Of a DNA stretch of 64,000 bases, positions 30,021 to 40,662 are shown one piece after another. Location of the stretch: NCBI RefSeq assembly GCF_020541325.1, contig NZ_CP047399.1, forward strand, positions 186,001 through 250,000, written 5' to 3'. This DNA is from Candidatus Vallotia laricis (GTDB taxonomy: Bacteria > Pseudomonadota > Gammaproteobacteria > Burkholderiales > Burkholderiaceae). The translations under genes and the position numbers were made by a program. The first letter of the stretch is position 1. Each line of letters begins with the position of its first letter. Below the pieces are notes generated by a model. The model had not been told where the DNA came from. It saw only the letters and a list, made by a program, of their open reading frames with translations, and ran no database searches.

Positions 30021-30419
30021 ATGAGTCTTTTCAAGACGGTGCGCACGAACATCGTGCAATCGATCCGTGCGTTCCGTATGCCGGAGTTGGTTGGTGAAGC
30101 GGCCCGGTTGGGTCACCATTTCCTATATGCAAATTGTTCAGTTGCCAAGACGAAAGCGGAAGTGCTCGAATCAATTTCGACATCATTTTTTTTCCCGAAA
30201 CAACTAGGAAAAAACTACGATGGACTATATGACTGTCTGACGAATGTTTTACACAAGGCAGGACCGCAACCTGGTTTCGTAATTGTTCTTGAGGGTTTGC
30301 CAGCAACACAGAAGTTCGATAAAGAAGCCCGGGAAACGTTGCTTGATGTATTTCGAGAAGCTGCTGAATTTTGGGGGGAACGGAGGATCCATTTCCGTGT
30401 GTTCTATTCGTTTTCCTAA
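30021..30419 (+). CDS. Barstar-family ribonuclease inhibitor
   Basis: 132 aa. The barstar fold region starts near residue 35 (FLYANCSVAKTKAEVLESIS) and contains the signature FPKQLGKNYDGLYDCLTN, in which acidic residues contact barnase-type RNases. In Burkholderia a related barstar gene lies beside a secreted guanyl-specific RNase gene. No RNase gene is found nearby, so this inhibitor is an orphan here. Start ATG 30021 with AGAGGGA upstream. It ends with a good terminator. Why a shrinking genome keeps it is unclear; an unlinked toxin or a different partner is possible. Confidence 0.82.
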   Translation: MSLFKTVRTNIVQSIRAFRMPELVGEAARLGHHFLYANCSVAKTKAEVLESISTSFFFPKQLGKNYDGLYDCLTNVLHKAGPQPGFVIVLEGLPATQKFDKEARETLLDVFREAAEFWGERRIHFRVFYSFS

Positions 30420-30452
30420 TTCTGATTTAGCTTGAATGCATACGATTATTAG

Positions 30453-30476
30453 TCAGTTACGCTAACTGAATTTTTA
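30453..30476 (+). terminator. Terminator of the barstar gene
   Basis: TCAGTTA / TAACTGA stem of 7 bp with a CGC loop, then ATTTTTATT, about 34 bases past the barstar stop. Consistent with a factor-independent terminator. Confidence 0.65.
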
Positions 30477-31015
30477 TTGCTTAGTTATCACAGCGGTGAC
30501 TGCTAGCGTAAAAGAGATAGTGAGCTAATCGTCTTATTGCGTAGCATCATGATTGACATAAACGTAGTTTTGCTAGATCGCCAGCACGGTTGCATTATTT
30601 ACTATGCTTGATTCTCAAAGCAATATGTTTTGCTATTACAGACAATAAAAGATTGCCGCTTACGGGGCGCCGTAAGCTATAGACATTAGGTTGTATAAAG
30701 TTAGATATGACTGCGTCTTAGTATTCCGTCTATGCTGTAACGTCTCGGTCTATAAAAAATTTGCATACCCTGCAAGCGCGACTCTTGAGAAGGCGTATAG
30801 GGTATCCACATGTTTTGGGATTAGTGAGTGCTAGAGCACAAACATGAATATAGGTATAAATGCATTATCAGTACGCTATTGCTGTGTCTATCCGATTAGC
30901 CTTGATAAAACTGTCTGTTAAAATGATGTACTGTGCAGGAAAATTCTCATGATATGTCCCTATATAATCTCCTGCGCCCCGCGAGGCCTTGTTTTTTCCT
31001 GCGTCTAGACACGAT
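30477..31015. other. Gap between the barstar gene and tkt
   Basis: About 540 bp without a gene. One perfect 8-bp hairpin (GCTTACGG / CCGTAAGC, 30658-30665 and 30670-30677). The tkt promoter should be in its last part but I cannot place it. Confidence 0.5.
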
Positions 31016-33049
31016 ATGACAACCCAGCCCCCTACAAAGACCAGCATGATGGCTAATGCAATCCGTGCGCTATCTATGGATGCTGTGCAGCAAGCAAATT
31101 CCGGCCATCCTGGAATGCCCATGGGAATGGCCGAAATTGCTGTAGCACTATGGCAACGTCATCTGCGACATAATCCAGTTAATCCGCATTGGGTAGACCG
31201 GGATCGGTTCGTTCTATCCAATGGACATGGGTCGATGTTGTTGTATGCGTTGCTACATCTAAGTGGCTATGATTTGCCGATGGACGAGTTGAAGCGTTTT
31301 AGGCAATTGCATTCGAGGACGCCGGGCCATCCAGAGGTAGGAATAACACCGGGTGTGGAGACGACTACTGGGCCATTAGGTCAGGGATTAGCTAATGCGG
31401 TAGGTATGGCGCTAGCAGAAGCGCTATTGGCGGCTGAATTTAATCAACCTGATGTGAAGATTGTTAACCATTACACGTATGTATTCGTCGGAGACGGATG
31501 CCTAATGGAGGGGATCTCGCATGAGGCCTGCTCGCTAGCAGGTACACTTGGGTTGTCGAAGCTGATTGTATTATATGACGATAATGGTATTTCGATTGAT
31601 GGGGAGGTAAAGCATTGGTTTGCCGACGATACGCCAAAGCGCTTCGAAGCCTATGGATGGAATGTAATCCGTTCGGTCGATGGCCATGATGTAGAGGAAA
31701 TTGATACAGTTATCCGTATCGCAAAGAAATCGAATAAACCAACGCTAATTTGTTGCCGTACAGTTATAGGTCGAGGGGCGCCAAACAAGGCTGGCAGTCA
31801 CGGTGTACATGGCGCGCCACTAGGTGATATCGAGATTGCCGCAGCACGCCTAGCGATCGGTTGGGACACCGAGTCTTTTGTAATTCCTCCAGATGTTTAT
31901 ACATTGTGGAATGCAAAAAACGCAGGTGCTAAGGCTGAGTGTGAGTGGAATAGGAGCTTCGCTGTATATCGTTCGAAGTATCCAAAGCAGTCGGCCGAGT
32001 TTGAGCGTCGCATTGCTGGACGACTTCCTGCACATTGGGCCGATGCAGCACAGCAGCTAATTGCCGATGTCAACGAGCGAGCCGAAGCAGTCGCGACTCG
32101 TAAAGCGTCGCAGCAAGCAATCGAGGTGCTAGCTTCGGCGCTGCCAGAACTGCTTGGTGGTTCGGCTGATCTTGCTAGTTCAACTTTGACTTATTGGAAA
32201 GCCAGTAAGGCAGTACGCGCCCGCTGCGAAAGCAACCTAAAGCTGCTAGAATGGGGCAATCATGTCAATTATGGTGTGCGTGAGTTTTGCATGAGCGCTG
32301 CAATCAATGGTATTGCCCTGCATGGGGGCTACTTGCCTTTTGGAAGCACATTCCTAATCTTCTCAGATTACAGCCGAAACGCATTAAGGATGGCATCGAT
32401 GATGAGAACTCGATCGATTTTTGTGTTTACACACGATTCGATCGGACTAGGCGAGGATGGCCCGACGCACCAGTCTATCGAGCACATATCGTGTCTTCGC
32501 CTAATCCCAAACATGGAGGTATGGCGCCCCGCTGACTCAGTAGAAACTGCGGTGGCTTGGACGCAGGCGGTCGAGCGTCACGGGCCATCATCGTTGATCT
32601 TTAGTCGGCAAAACCTAACATTCTTCCCGCGAACTCATGATCAGATCGCTTCAGTCGCGCGAGGCGGGTATGTATTACACGACTGGAATAACGATATCAT
32701 GGCTCGTAAAGTGCTTCTAATCTCAACAGGTTCTGAGGTGGAACTCGCGATGAATTCCGTTAAGCCGCTCGCTCGCTTAGGCATTAGCACTCGTGTTGTA
32801 TCAATGCCATCATCTACTGTATTTGACCGACAAGAGACTGAATGGCGCGAGCATGTACTGCCGCGTGGCGTGGCACGAGTAGCAATCGAGGCTGGTGTTA
32901 CAGCGTTTTGGCATAAATACGTAGGAATCGAGGGTGGCGTCATTGGAATTAATACGTTTGGCGAATCGGCGCCTGCCGGCGTATTATTTAAGAATTTTGG
33001 TTTTACGATCGATAACATTATCAAAACTGTAAAGTCAGTATTAGATTAA
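31016..33049 (+). CDS. tkt: Transketolase
   Basis: TPP-dependent transfer of two-carbon units in the pentose phosphate pathway. 677 aa from ATG 31016; an upstream in-frame start adds 9 residues. Features: [13 protein letters not shown] and [17 protein letters not shown] at the N-terminus, [14 protein letters not shown], the TPP motif [13 protein letters not shown] with DDNGISIDG, then [15 protein letters not shown] in the pyrimidine domain, and the C-terminal domain ([11 protein letters not shown]). Followed by gapA after 56 bp. It links to the Entner-Doudoroff genes at 44-47 kb. Confidence 0.97.
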   Translation: MTTQPPTKTSMMANAIRALSMDAVQQANSGHPGMPMGMAEIAVALWQRHLRHNPVNPHWVDRDRFVLSNGHGSMLLYALLHLSGYDLPMDELKRFRQLHSRTPGHPEVGITPGVETTTGPLGQGLANAVGMALAEALLAAEFNQPDVKIVNHYTYVFVGDGCLMEGISHEACSLAGTLGLSKLIVLYDDNGISIDGEVKHWFADDTPKRFEAYGWNVIRSVDGHDVEEIDTVIRIAKKSNKPTLICCRTVIGRGAPNKAGSHGVHGAPLGDIEIAAARLAIGWDTESFVIPPDVYTLWNAKNAGAKAECEWNRSFAVYRSKYPKQSAEFERRIAGRLPAHWADAAQQLIADVNERAEAVATRKASQQAIEVLASALPELLGGSADLASSTLTYWKASKAVRARCESNLKLLEWGNHVNYGVREFCMSAAINGIALHGGYLPFGSTFLIFSDYSRNALRMASMMRTRSIFVFTHDSIGLGEDGPTHQSIEHISCLRLIPNMEVWRPADSVETAVAWTQAVERHGPSSLIFSRQNLTFFPRTHDQIASVARGGYVLHDWNNDIMARKVLLISTGSEVELAMNSVKPLARLGISTRVVSMPSSTVFDRQETEWREHVLPRGVARVAIEAGVTAFWHKYVGIEGGVIGINTFGESAPAGVLFKNFGFTIDNIIKTVKSVLD

Positions 33050-33105
33050 GCTGAAGAAATATAAAGTGACGAGCGCGTGCCGCACGTACCTATGAGGAGA
33101 TAAAT

Positions 33106-34116
33106 ATGACGATTCGCGTTGCGATTAACGGTTATGGCCGTATTGGACGCAATACGCTACGAGCCCATTATGAGGGTAACAAGAAACATGACATAGAGAT
33201 CGTGGCGATTAACGATCTCGGTAATATTAAAACCAACGCGCATCTAACCAAGTATGACACTGCCCACGGCAAATTCATGGGTAGTGTTGCGGTTGATGGG
33301 GACTATATGATAGTTAACGGCGATCATATTCGTGTGCTTACAGACCGTAATTTAGTTGGGCTACCATGGGCTGATCTCGACATCGATGTTGTACTAGAGT
33401 GTACTGGTTTCTTCACTTCGAAGGAGAAAGCAGCTACACACTTAAAGTGTGGCGCGAAGAAGGTTATCATCTCCGCACCCGGCGGAAAAGATATCGATGC
33501 AACAATTGTTTATGGTATCAACCACCAGGCACTGAAATCGACAGATACAGTTATCTCAAATGCTTCGTGCACGACAAATTGTATTGTACCAATGGTTAAG
33601 CCACTACAGGACAAGATTGGCATTGAAAACGGCTTAATGACGACAATTCATGCGTACACAAATGACCAAGTGTTAACTGATGTGCACCATGAGGATCTGC
33701 GTCGTGCTCGCTCAGCTACTCATAGCATGATCCCGACTAAAACCGGCGCCGCCGCAGCTGTCGGGCTAGTGCTTCCAGAACTTAACGGTAAGCTAGATGG
33801 CTACGCTGTACGTGTGCCAACAATTAACGTGTCTATTGTTGATCTATCGTTTATTGCCTCACGAGATACTCATGTAGATGAAGTAAATAAGATTCTAAAA
33901 GAAGCGGCGGAGGGGTCGCTCAATGGTATTCTCGACTACAGCACTGCACCGTTGGTATCGATTGACTTTAATCACAACCCAGCATCCTCGATATTCGACG
34001 CAACTCTTACCAAGGTATCAGGCCGTCTCGTAAAAGTTTCAAGCTGGTACGATAATGAATGGGGTTTCTCGAATAGGATGCTTGATACAACGGTGGCATT
34101 GGCTAATGCTAAGTAA
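33106..34116 (+). CDS. gapA: Glyceraldehyde-3-phosphate dehydrogenase
   Basis: Oxidises GAP to 1,3-bisphosphoglycerate. 336 aa with the N-terminal Rossmann motif [10 protein letters not shown], the active site SNASCTTNC (catalytic Cys155), and the C-terminal [19 protein letters not shown] ribosome binding site precedes ATG 33106. In Burkholderia tkt and gapA are neighbours too. This is the enzyme that takes the GAP made by Eda onward to pyruvate. Confidence 0.97.
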   Translation: MTIRVAINGYGRIGRNTLRAHYEGNKKHDIEIVAINDLGNIKTNAHLTKYDTAHGKFMGSVAVDGDYMIVNGDHIRVLTDRNLVGLPWADLDIDVVLECTGFFTSKEKAATHLKCGAKKVIISAPGGKDIDATIVYGINHQALKSTDTVISNASCTTNCIVPMVKPLQDKIGIENGLMTTIHAYTNDQVLTDVHHEDLRRARSATHSMIPTKTGAAAAVGLVLPELNGKLDGYAVRVPTINVSIVDLSFIASRDTHVDEVNKILKEAAEGSLNGILDYSTAPLVSIDFNHNPASSIFDATLTKVSGRLVKVSSWYDNEWGFSNRMLDTTVALANAK

Positions 34117-34350
34117 TAACATATAAAATAAAGCTTTTTTAAATTGCGTCAATTTTTTATCAAATTTAAAAGCAACTGCTTCCGGGCAAAAAAGAAAGCC
34201 CATAGGACGAGGTTAGATTTTTAGCATAGGGGATTGAGTGATAGTTGACATTTTTTAAAATCGAAGCTTTTGCACATGAAATTGCAAATTCTTTACTTAT
34301 CAGGATGGCTTTCTTATAAAGTCACATTATTTTAATTATGTTATCGAATA

Positions 34351-34403
34351 GATAAATATCACGTTGTGTTCAAATATTACCTGAACACAACGTGATATTT
34401 ATC
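34351..34403. repeat. 22-bp-stem perfect inverted repeat
   Basis: Arms 34351-34372 and 34382-34403 are exact reverse complements with a 9-base loop. TAATTATG (34333-34340) and CATAATTA (34403-34410) could add an outer stem. It is 235 bp past gapA. Confidence 0.95.
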
Positions 34404-34473
34404 ATAATTAAGACAAAGACAGGATTCCTAAGAATATTTTTTAACTAATTTAAATTTCTATGCAGTTTTTTCA

Positions 34474-34519
34474 CTGAATTAATCAATACTACTTAGCTAA
34501 GTAGTATTGATTAATTCAG
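34474..34519. repeat. 46-bp perfect palindrome with no spacer
   Basis: The 23 bases 34474-34496 are the exact reverse complement of 34497-34519, centred on TTAG|CTAA. It is the longest uninterrupted palindrome I found in the window and shares no sequence with the 22-bp-stem repeat 70 bp away. Confidence 0.97.
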
Positions 34520-35052
34520 ATACTTTACTAAAAATATAGTGCTAGTTAAACGGCTATCAGAGTTTTGTAATACTTTATAAGTATCACTTATCTAAATCTC
34601 CTAAAATCGGTATCAGGTAGTGTATTTTTTCTAAATCTAATATAGCTTAATGAAATTAAATTCTAGTTAATCAGAATTAAATTCTGCTTAATAATAGTTA
34701 AAAAAATTAGATATTATGTAAATAATCTTTACTTATATATATTAAGTATTTACTATTTATACGAGAAAAAATATTCATGCAGATTTTCTGCATGAAAAAT
34801 GCTTTGATACTCCGTTTTCCTACTACTATGCACTCTACAGGAAAACTAAAAGCTGTAAAATCTATATTTTAACATTTGATTTATAATGAGTTAGGCTAGA
34901 AAAACCTATATAGTAAATACCGAGCAGCGAATCATTAGATATCTTGTTAGATACAGTATTTCTATAAAGGTATAGGGTTTTCTTTTTGCTAGAAAGGAAG
35001 ATTTTTACCCCACAATATAAGAATGTTTTATTTATATAAAATGAATCACTAA

Positions 35053-35553
35053 CTATATCTTTTGCAGGCGCTTCAAGCAAGCTATATAGTAGCTTGGTTT
35101 AACTCGCTCTTCTCTACAATTTTTTAAATTTTGGTTGCCTTTTTTACATCCTTTTGTGCAAAAACCGTACATCGCGAGTGCGTGTTCCTGTAGCTTAAAG
35201 CCCCGTTCTTTAGCAATTAATTGCTGGCGATATTCTATTTGAGGATCATTAAATTCCTCAACTCGGCCGCAGTCTAAGCATACCAAATGATCGTGGTGCG
35301 TACCCTCATTAAGCTCGAATATAGCTTTGCTAGACTCAAAATTACTACGCCTAAGCAAACCGGCTTGCTCGAACTGCGTTAACACACGATAAACAGTTGC
35401 CAGGCCAATATCTAGATCTTCATTAAGCAAATTGCGATAGATGTCTTCCGCGGTCCAATGACGCATAGAGCCATGTTGGAAAATCTCTAAAATCTTTAGG
35501 CGCGGTAAAGTTGCTTTAAGCCCCATATTCTTAAGGTCAGCGGGATCGGTCAT
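35053..35553 (-). CDS. fur: Ferric uptake regulator
   Basis: Fe(II)-dependent transcriptional repressor. 166 aa: an N-terminal winged helix ([36 protein letters not shown]) followed by the dimerisation/metal domain with [17 protein letters not shown]. The usual short ending after YG-CTK-xxC is altered ([10 protein letters not shown]) and is followed by about 25 extra residues (through [13 protein letters not shown]), suggesting loss of the normal stop. The extension overlaps a 7-bp hairpin (CAAGCTA / TAGCTTG near 35080). Divergent from bamE, as in Burkholderia. Confidence 0.94.
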   Translation of the reverse strand: MTDPADLKNMGLKATLPRLKILEIFQHGSMRHWTAEDIYRNLLNEDLDIGLATVYRVLTQFEQAGLLRRSNFESSKAIFELNEGTHHDHLVCLDCGRVEEFNDPQIEYRQQLIAKERGFKLQEHALAMYGFCTKGCKKGNQNLKNCREERVKPSYYIACLKRLQKI

Positions 35554-35674
35554 TGCTAGGCCTTTATAGAGTATATAATATTAGATCCTAATGGTAATCT
35601 GTTTTGGGGTGTTTCGGTCCGAGTGGGTGTGTCTTTCAGCCAAAATCAATCAAAGCAGTGTTAGGTTATGTTTT

Positions 35675-36151
35675 ATGGATAAAAAGAGTTCAATATTTTC
35701 CTCTGAATTACAATTGCATGCGATAACCTTTTCAGTAGTAGTTCGCGTTCTTGTTTTTGCTAGCATAGCTTTACTTGGTGCATGTAAGACATACGGTGGT
35801 TTTACACAATCCATTGCGCACTTAATTACTCCATACCAGATAACGATTGTGCAAGGCAATTTTGTATCAGCCGAAGCCGCATCGATGCTACGCGTCGGTA
35901 TGTCCAAGGACGAGGTGCGTAGCCTTATAGGCACGCCGTTACTTACCGATATTTTCCATGTCCACCGTTGGGACTATATGTTTTATTTTAAGCGCGGCCA
36001 AACTTCTATTATTGAGCAGAGAGACCTAGTCGTAAATTTTGTCGATGATCGTGTAGTAAGCTGGACAGGGGCTAACAACTTGCTATCCGAGCGTGATTTG
36101 ATCGATAAAATCGATGATCACAGCAGAGACCCCAAAGAAAGTGGCAGTTAA
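35675..36151 (+). CDS. bamE: Outer-membrane assembly lipoprotein BamE (OmlA/SmpA)
   Basis: Lipoprotein partner of the BAM complex, which inserts outer-membrane proteins. From ATG 35675 it has 158 aa: a cytoplasmic stretch, a hydrophobic signal helix ending in the lipobox LLGAC, then the SmpA/OmlA fold with MLRVGMSKDEVRSLIGTPLL, DIFHVHRWDYMFYF and an acidic tail. The charged leader before the hydrophobic segment is long; a later start is possible. It shares its upstream region with fur. Confidence 0.92.
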   Translation: MDKKSSIFSSELQLHAITFSVVVRVLVFASIALLGACKTYGGFTQSIAHLITPYQITIVQGNFVSAEAASMLRVGMSKDEVRSLIGTPLLTDIFHVHRWDYMFYFKRGQTSIIEQRDLVVNFVDDRVVSWTGANNLLSERDLIDKIDDHSRDPKESGS

Positions 36152-36246
36152 GACCTTAGTAGTTAAGGGGATATACGTTTACTGTAGAAACAGAGCCTGT
36201 AAAGCTAGATAATGCCGTGAAGTCGCGGCGCATAATGGATTGATTA

Positions 36247-37047
36247 ATGATAAGAATTGCTATCGCAGGGGCATCGGGCCGTATGGGAAAAATTCTAGTT
36301 GAAACGGTACTAAATACATCAGGAGTTATGTTATCAGGTGCGCTAGAGCGCCCGAGTGCTATTTCACTAGGTCAGGATGCTGGCGTTTTCACCGGGCGAG
36401 AGACTGGTCTCGAGATCACCGACGATATACACCGTGTACTTGCAGATTCAGACGTGCTGATCGATTTTACGCGGCCTGAGGGTACGATTGAGCATCTAAA
36501 AGTAGCTCGTCGGTATCACACACGTCTGGTGATAGGTACGACAGGTTTTACAGAATCTCAGAAAGCTGAGTTAGTCGCTGCCGCTCGAACGCTGAGAATT
36601 GTATTTTCGCCGAACATGAGTATGGGTGTGAACGTGACGTTAAAGCTACTACAAATAGCCGCTGCATATTTTTCTACAGGCTATGATATTGAAATTATTG
36701 AAGCGCATCACCGAAATAAAGTTGATGCACCATCTGGCACAGCTTTGCGAATGGGCGAAGTACTTGCAACCGCATTAGATCGTAATTTGGCCGATTGCGC
36801 CCTATACGGACGTCACGGCACAATAGGCGAGCGTGATCCGTCAACGATTGGGTTTTCAGTCATTCGAGGTGGCGATATCGGTGGTGATCATACAGTGATG
36901 TTCGCTGGCACAGGAGAGCGCATAGAAATTACGCATAAGTCGGCTAGTCGCCTTGCATACGCGCAGGGCGCAGTCAAAGCTGCTTGTTTTCTATTCGATC
37001 GTCCGGCAGGGCTATACGATATGTGGGACGTGTTAGATTTACACTAG
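36247..37047 (+). CDS. dapB: 4-hydroxy-tetrahydrodipicolinate reductase
   Basis: NAD(P)H-dependent step of lysine and diaminopimelate synthesis. 266 aa; GASGRMGKI nucleotide-binding loop at the N-terminus, [16 protein letters not shown], and the substrate-binding [20 protein letters not shown]. Needed for both peptidoglycan and lysine. It follows bamE as in Burkholderia; the exbB/tolQ-like and exbD-like genes normally before leuS are missing. Confidence 0.96.
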   Translation: MIRIAIAGASGRMGKILVETVLNTSGVMLSGALERPSAISLGQDAGVFTGRETGLEITDDIHRVLADSDVLIDFTRPEGTIEHLKVARRYHTRLVIGTTGFTESQKAELVAAARTLRIVFSPNMSMGVNVTLKLLQIAAAYFSTGYDIEIIEAHHRNKVDAPSGTALRMGEVLATALDRNLADCALYGRHGTIGERDPSTIGFSVIRGGDIGGDHTVMFAGTGERIEITHKSASRLAYAQGAVKAACFLFDRPAGLYDMWDVLDLH

Positions 37048-37542
37048 CCCTCCATGCAGAAAGTTTCTGACCTTACCAGTAGCATCAGTTCGAGCTATTT
37101 ATAGCACTTTCGCTGATAGATGTTTAAAATTGATATGTTCAGGCTGCTCGCGGGTATCGGATTTTGGGTATTAATATAGGGGTGTGCATTTCGCGATATG
37201 CTAGCTGTATCATGCAGCAAAAACTAGTATTTATCCGTCTACAAGAGTAACGTTTTTTATTATCACAACACTGTTCGTGACTCATAGTCTGAATTGCAAT
37301 AGTTGTTGCATGCTATGCCCTGCATGCAACAACCTTAACTTTATGCAATATCTACGATAGATTACGTATATAACTTTCGTGCCGACTAATACTGCACTGC
37401 CGTGCAGTGCGTCTACATGTATTGATAAGGGACAAACTCTGTCACCCGAATGCCAGAAAACCTATCGCTTTCTTAATATAAGGTGCATACACGGGCTCTT
37501 TACATTAAGAAAGCGATAGGTTTTCTGTTACGGACGACCATT
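37048..37542. other. Gap between dapB and leuS with three inverted repeats
   Basis: 495 bp replacing exbB/exbD-type genes. Perfect 12-bp arms 37302-37313 / 37322-37333 (loop 8), a 7-bp ACTGCAC/GTGCAGT stem near 37391-37408, and the 24-bp-stem repeat at 37454-37527 described separately. No gene remnant recognised. Confidence 0.65.
37454..37527 (+). promoter_or_regulatory. 24-bp-stem inverted repeat in the leuS leader
   Basis: Arms 37454-37477 and 37504-37527 are perfect reverse complements with a 26-base loop. The downstream arm ends 15 bases before the leuS ATG, just ahead of the weak GGA ribosome binding site. If transcribed, it would form a very stable leader hairpin; if the promoter lies in the loop, only one arm is transcribed. 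Function unknown. Confidence 0.75.
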
Positions 37543-40131
37543 ATGCAAGATAAATATGTTCCCGCCAATGTCGAATCCGCCGCGCAGAAAGCGTGGCGAG
37601 ATGATGATGTTTATCGTAGTTTTGAGCGTATCGATAAAAAAAAATTTTATTGCGTTTCGATGATGCCATACCCGTCTGGAAAGTTGCATATGGGACATGT
37701 GCGCAACTATACGATTAATGATGTGCTATATCGTTACCAACGCATGCATGGTTATAACGTGCTAATGCCCATGGGATGGGACGCATTTGGGATGCCAGCG
37801 GAAAATGCAGCGATTGCCAATGGCGTGCCACCAGCCAAATGGACATATGAAAACATCGCTTACATGAAGAAGCAGATGCGGGCGATGGGACTAGCGATCG
37901 ACTGGTCACGTGAAATTACAACATGTAAGCCAGATTACTATAAATGGAACCAATGGTTATTCCTCAAAATGCTAGAAAAGGGCATTGCGTATAAGAAGGA
38001 AGGGACAGTAAATTGGGATCCAATTGAACAAACTGTACTAGCTAACGAGCAAGTTGTTAACGGACGTGGATGGCGTTCTGGAGCGGTAGTGCAGAGGCGA
38101 CAAATCCCGATGTACTACCTACGGATCACGAAATACGCGGAGCCATTGCTTCAGGACCTAGATCTTCTAGGGTGGCCTGAGCGCGTGAAAACAATGCAGT
38201 GTAACTGGATTGGCAAGAGCCATGGCGTGAACATTAGTTTCCCATATGAGATTGATGGGCAACAACAATTATTGCGCGTGTTTACCACTCACGTAAATAC
38301 GATTATGGACGTCACGTTCTTAGCTATCGCTGCTGAGCACGAGCTCGCCACGAGACTAGCACAAAACAAATACGCATTGCAGGCGTTTATTGACGAGTGT
38401 AAGCACGGTAGAGTGGCTGAGTCTGATATCTTAACAATAGAGAAGAAAGGAGTGCCTACCGGCTTCTATGTTAAACATCCATTGACAGGAGCTGATATTG
38501 AAGTATGGGTTTGTAACTACGTGTTGATGGACTATAGCGAAGGCACAGTAATGGGTGTGCCGATCTACGATGAAGGTGATTTTGAGTTCGCTACGAAGTA
38601 CCATATACCCATTAATCGGATCAGGGCAGCGCAAGATAGGGTGGTATATTCTTCGCAAGACTTCTGCGGAAAGGGAGGTATTAGTGTCCCTATAGATAGC
38701 GGAAAGTATGATGGTATGAACTATGATCAAGCGGCTGAAGCTATCACGGCGGACCTTTCTGTTAGGGGGCTTGGTAGCAAACGAATCATATACCGGTTGC
38801 ATGACTGGGGCATTTCGCGGCAGCGCTATTGGGGTACACCAATCCCAATAATTTATTGCTCAAGCTGTGGCGATATACCAGTGCCAGAGCAAGACTTGCC
38901 CGTTCTGTTACCTGAAGACCTGGTGCCAGATGGCAGCGGCAATCCACTAGCCAAGTCCGAAATTTTTATGCGCTGCGTATGCCCGCGCTGTGGCGCCGAG
39001 GCAAAGCGTGAAACCGATACAATGGATACGTTTGTCGATTCTGCGTGGTATTTCTCGCGATATACATGTTCAGATGCACCCACAATGGTGGACCCCCGTA
39101 CCGACTATTGGATGCCTATGGATCAATATATCGGTGGCATTGAGCATGCGATTTTGCACTTACTATATTCACGATTCTGGGCCAAGGTAATGCAAGGACT
39201 TGGTCTGACTGACTTCTCCGAGCCGGCTACTAATTTAGTCACGCAAGGTATGGTGCTTGATCAGACGTACTATCGTAAGGATTCGTCTGGTAAGAAAATA
39301 TGGTTTAATTCCTCAGATGTGACGTTGTCATATGATGATAAAAGACGTCCGATTAGCGCGGTTCTACATACCGATGGCCAGCCGGTTAAGATGGGCGGCC
39401 TTGAAAAAATGTCAAAGTCGAAGAATAACGGCGTTGATCCGCAGCAGCTAATCGATTTACACGGAGCCGATGCCGTGCGATTATTTACAATGTTCGCGGC
39501 GTCGCCAGAGCAGTCGCTTGAATGGTCTAGTGCCGGCCTTGAAGGCGCGCGACGTTTCCTGCATCGATTATGGACGTTCGGCTATGTGCACTACGCAATG
39601 TTTACGACACAGCCAGTACTAGACACTATAGCCCCGAAAGACTCGAGCAAAGCACTGCGCTGTGAGATTCATTCCATGCTCAAACAGGCTGACTTTGACT
39701 ATCAGCGACTTCAATATAATACTGTCGTGTCTGCGGCGATGAAAATGCTGAATGCGATGGAGGTAGCTAAAGAGATCAGCGCCGATGTCCTATACGAAGG
39801 ATATGGTATTTTGTTGCGTATACTATATCCTATAGTACCGCACGTCACGTTTACACTGTGGTACGAACTTGGTTATGAAACGCAATTTGGTACGCTACTA
39901 GACGCAACATGGCCGAAAGTGAATGAACTGGCACTAGAACAAAGCGAAGTAAAACTAGTACTACAGATTAACGGTAAAACGCGTGGTATGTTAAAGGTAA
40001 CGCGCAGCATGCCACGCGAGATCATAGAGCGGGTAGTACTTTCGCATGAGATACTGAATAAGTTTTCTAGAGGAAAAACGCCAAAGAAAGTAGTGATCGT
40101 GCCGGGGCGGCTTGTAAATGTAGTCTTTTGA
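37543..40131 (+). CDS. leuS: Leucyl-tRNA synthetase with degenerate-looking editing site
   Basis: Charges tRNA-Leu. 862 aa from ATG 37543 ([11 protein letters not shown]; a further upstream start has no homology). Class I signatures are intact: HMGH at residues 49-52 and KMSKS near 622. The CP1 editing domain is full length, but two of its most conserved motifs differ from the family as I recall it: TTRxDT reads TTHVNT (about residues 248-253) and GVPAHDERD reads GVPIYDEGD (338-346), so the Arg, the His and the second Arg are replaced while the final Asp stays. Charging should work; hydrolysis of mischarged tRNA may not. Overlaps the lptE remnant by four bases. Confidence 0.96.
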   Translation: MQDKYVPANVESAAQKAWRDDDVYRSFERIDKKKFYCVSMMPYPSGKLHMGHVRNYTINDVLYRYQRMHGYNVLMPMGWDAFGMPAENAAIANGVPPAKWTYENIAYMKKQMRAMGLAIDWSREITTCKPDYYKWNQWLFLKMLEKGIAYKKEGTVNWDPIEQTVLANEQVVNGRGWRSGAVVQRRQIPMYYLRITKYAEPLLQDLDLLGWPERVKTMQCNWIGKSHGVNISFPYEIDGQQQLLRVFTTHVNTIMDVTFLAIAAEHELATRLAQNKYALQAFIDECKHGRVAESDILTIEKKGVPTGFYVKHPLTGADIEVWVCNYVLMDYSEGTVMGVPIYDEGDFEFATKYHIPINRIRAAQDRVVYSSQDFCGKGGISVPIDSGKYDGMNYDQAAEAITADLSVRGLGSKRIIYRLHDWGISRQRYWGTPIPIIYCSSCGDIPVPEQDLPVLLPEDLVPDGSGNPLAKSEIFMRCVCPRCGAEAKRETDTMDTFVDSAWYFSRYTCSDAPTMVDPRTDYWMPMDQYIGGIEHAILHLLYSRFWAKVMQGLGLTDFSEPATNLVTQGMVLDQTYYRKDSSGKKIWFNSSDVTLSYDDKRRPISAVLHTDGQPVKMGGLEKMSKSKNNGVDPQQLIDLHGADAVRLFTMFAASPEQSLEWSSAGLEGARRFLHRLWTFGYVHYAMFTTQPVLDTIAPKDSSKALRCEIHSMLKQADFDYQRLQYNTVVSAAMKMLNAMEVAKEISADVLYEGYGILLRILYPIVPHVTFTLWYELGYETQFGTLLDATWPKVNELALEQSEVKLVLQINGKTRGMLKVTRSMPREIIERVVLSHEILNKFSRGKTPKKVVIVPGRLVNVVF

Positions 40132-40662
40132 AGAGATGCTATAACATAACTAAATACAGATTAGCACGTTGCTGCAGCGTGTTTGTAGCAGCAGTGTTGT
40201 TTTGTCGATATACTTTCCAGCTGCGTAGTAACTGGGGCTGCCCATTTAAGCGACTTACGCTGATGAGCTCAATTCAGCAAATTGTCAAGAGTTACAGTCA
40301 AACACAGAGTGTTAAGGGTATAGACGGTACGGGCAATCTTATTGATTTCAGGATAGTGCAACACTAGCTTAGTCCAACGTAATATAGACGAGCAGCGCAA
40401 TGCGTATGCGCTGAACCATGCTCCGCCCTACCAACTAGTAAGAACGGATAGCATAATGTTAGTGCATACCTACCGTGCTTATCTTAATCGCTAATAAGCT
40501 CTTCCAACCAGTATGTTTTAGCTAAGTCATACAAGTGCGATTTACTATATGGTGACTAACCGATTTGGTGAGTTAACTATTACAATGCATAAGCATAATC
40601 TCTAGCCAACCTAGACTAGGAGTTCTTATAGGATCTTACCGTGGTAAACTGGATATGGGCTA
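40128..40662 (+). pseudogene. lptE: Remnant of LPS-assembly lipoprotein LptE
   Basis: In Burkholderia lptE lies between leuS and holA. Here a frame of 79 codons from a TTG at 40128 keeps the start of that protein: basic N-terminus, hydrophobic stretch, a possible lipobox Cys (AVLFC) and the family sequence FQLRSNWGCPFKRLTL. After about residue 45 the similarity is lost and a stop follows at 40367, so about half of the protein is missing. The remaining 295 bp up to holA show no gene. LptE is the plug of the LptD LPS translocon. Confidence 0.6.

Larger units (their letters stand above)
34117..35052. other. AT-rich gap dominated by palindromes, gapA to fur
   Basis: 936 bp without a gene. Besides the two large palindromes listed separately, a perfect 10-bp stem with 3-base loop lies near 34773-34795 (TTCATGCAGA / TCTGCATGAA) and a CAGAATT-A-AATTCTG repeat near 34671. 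The two genes converge here, so some of these may end transcription, but none has a clean U run. Confidence 0.65.

Noticed and set aside
29715-30119. 134-codon minus-strand open frame overlapping the barstar start
   Set aside because: It runs antisense into the barstar gene, changes composition along its length and resembles nothing; a different minus-strand frame here is the more protein-like one.
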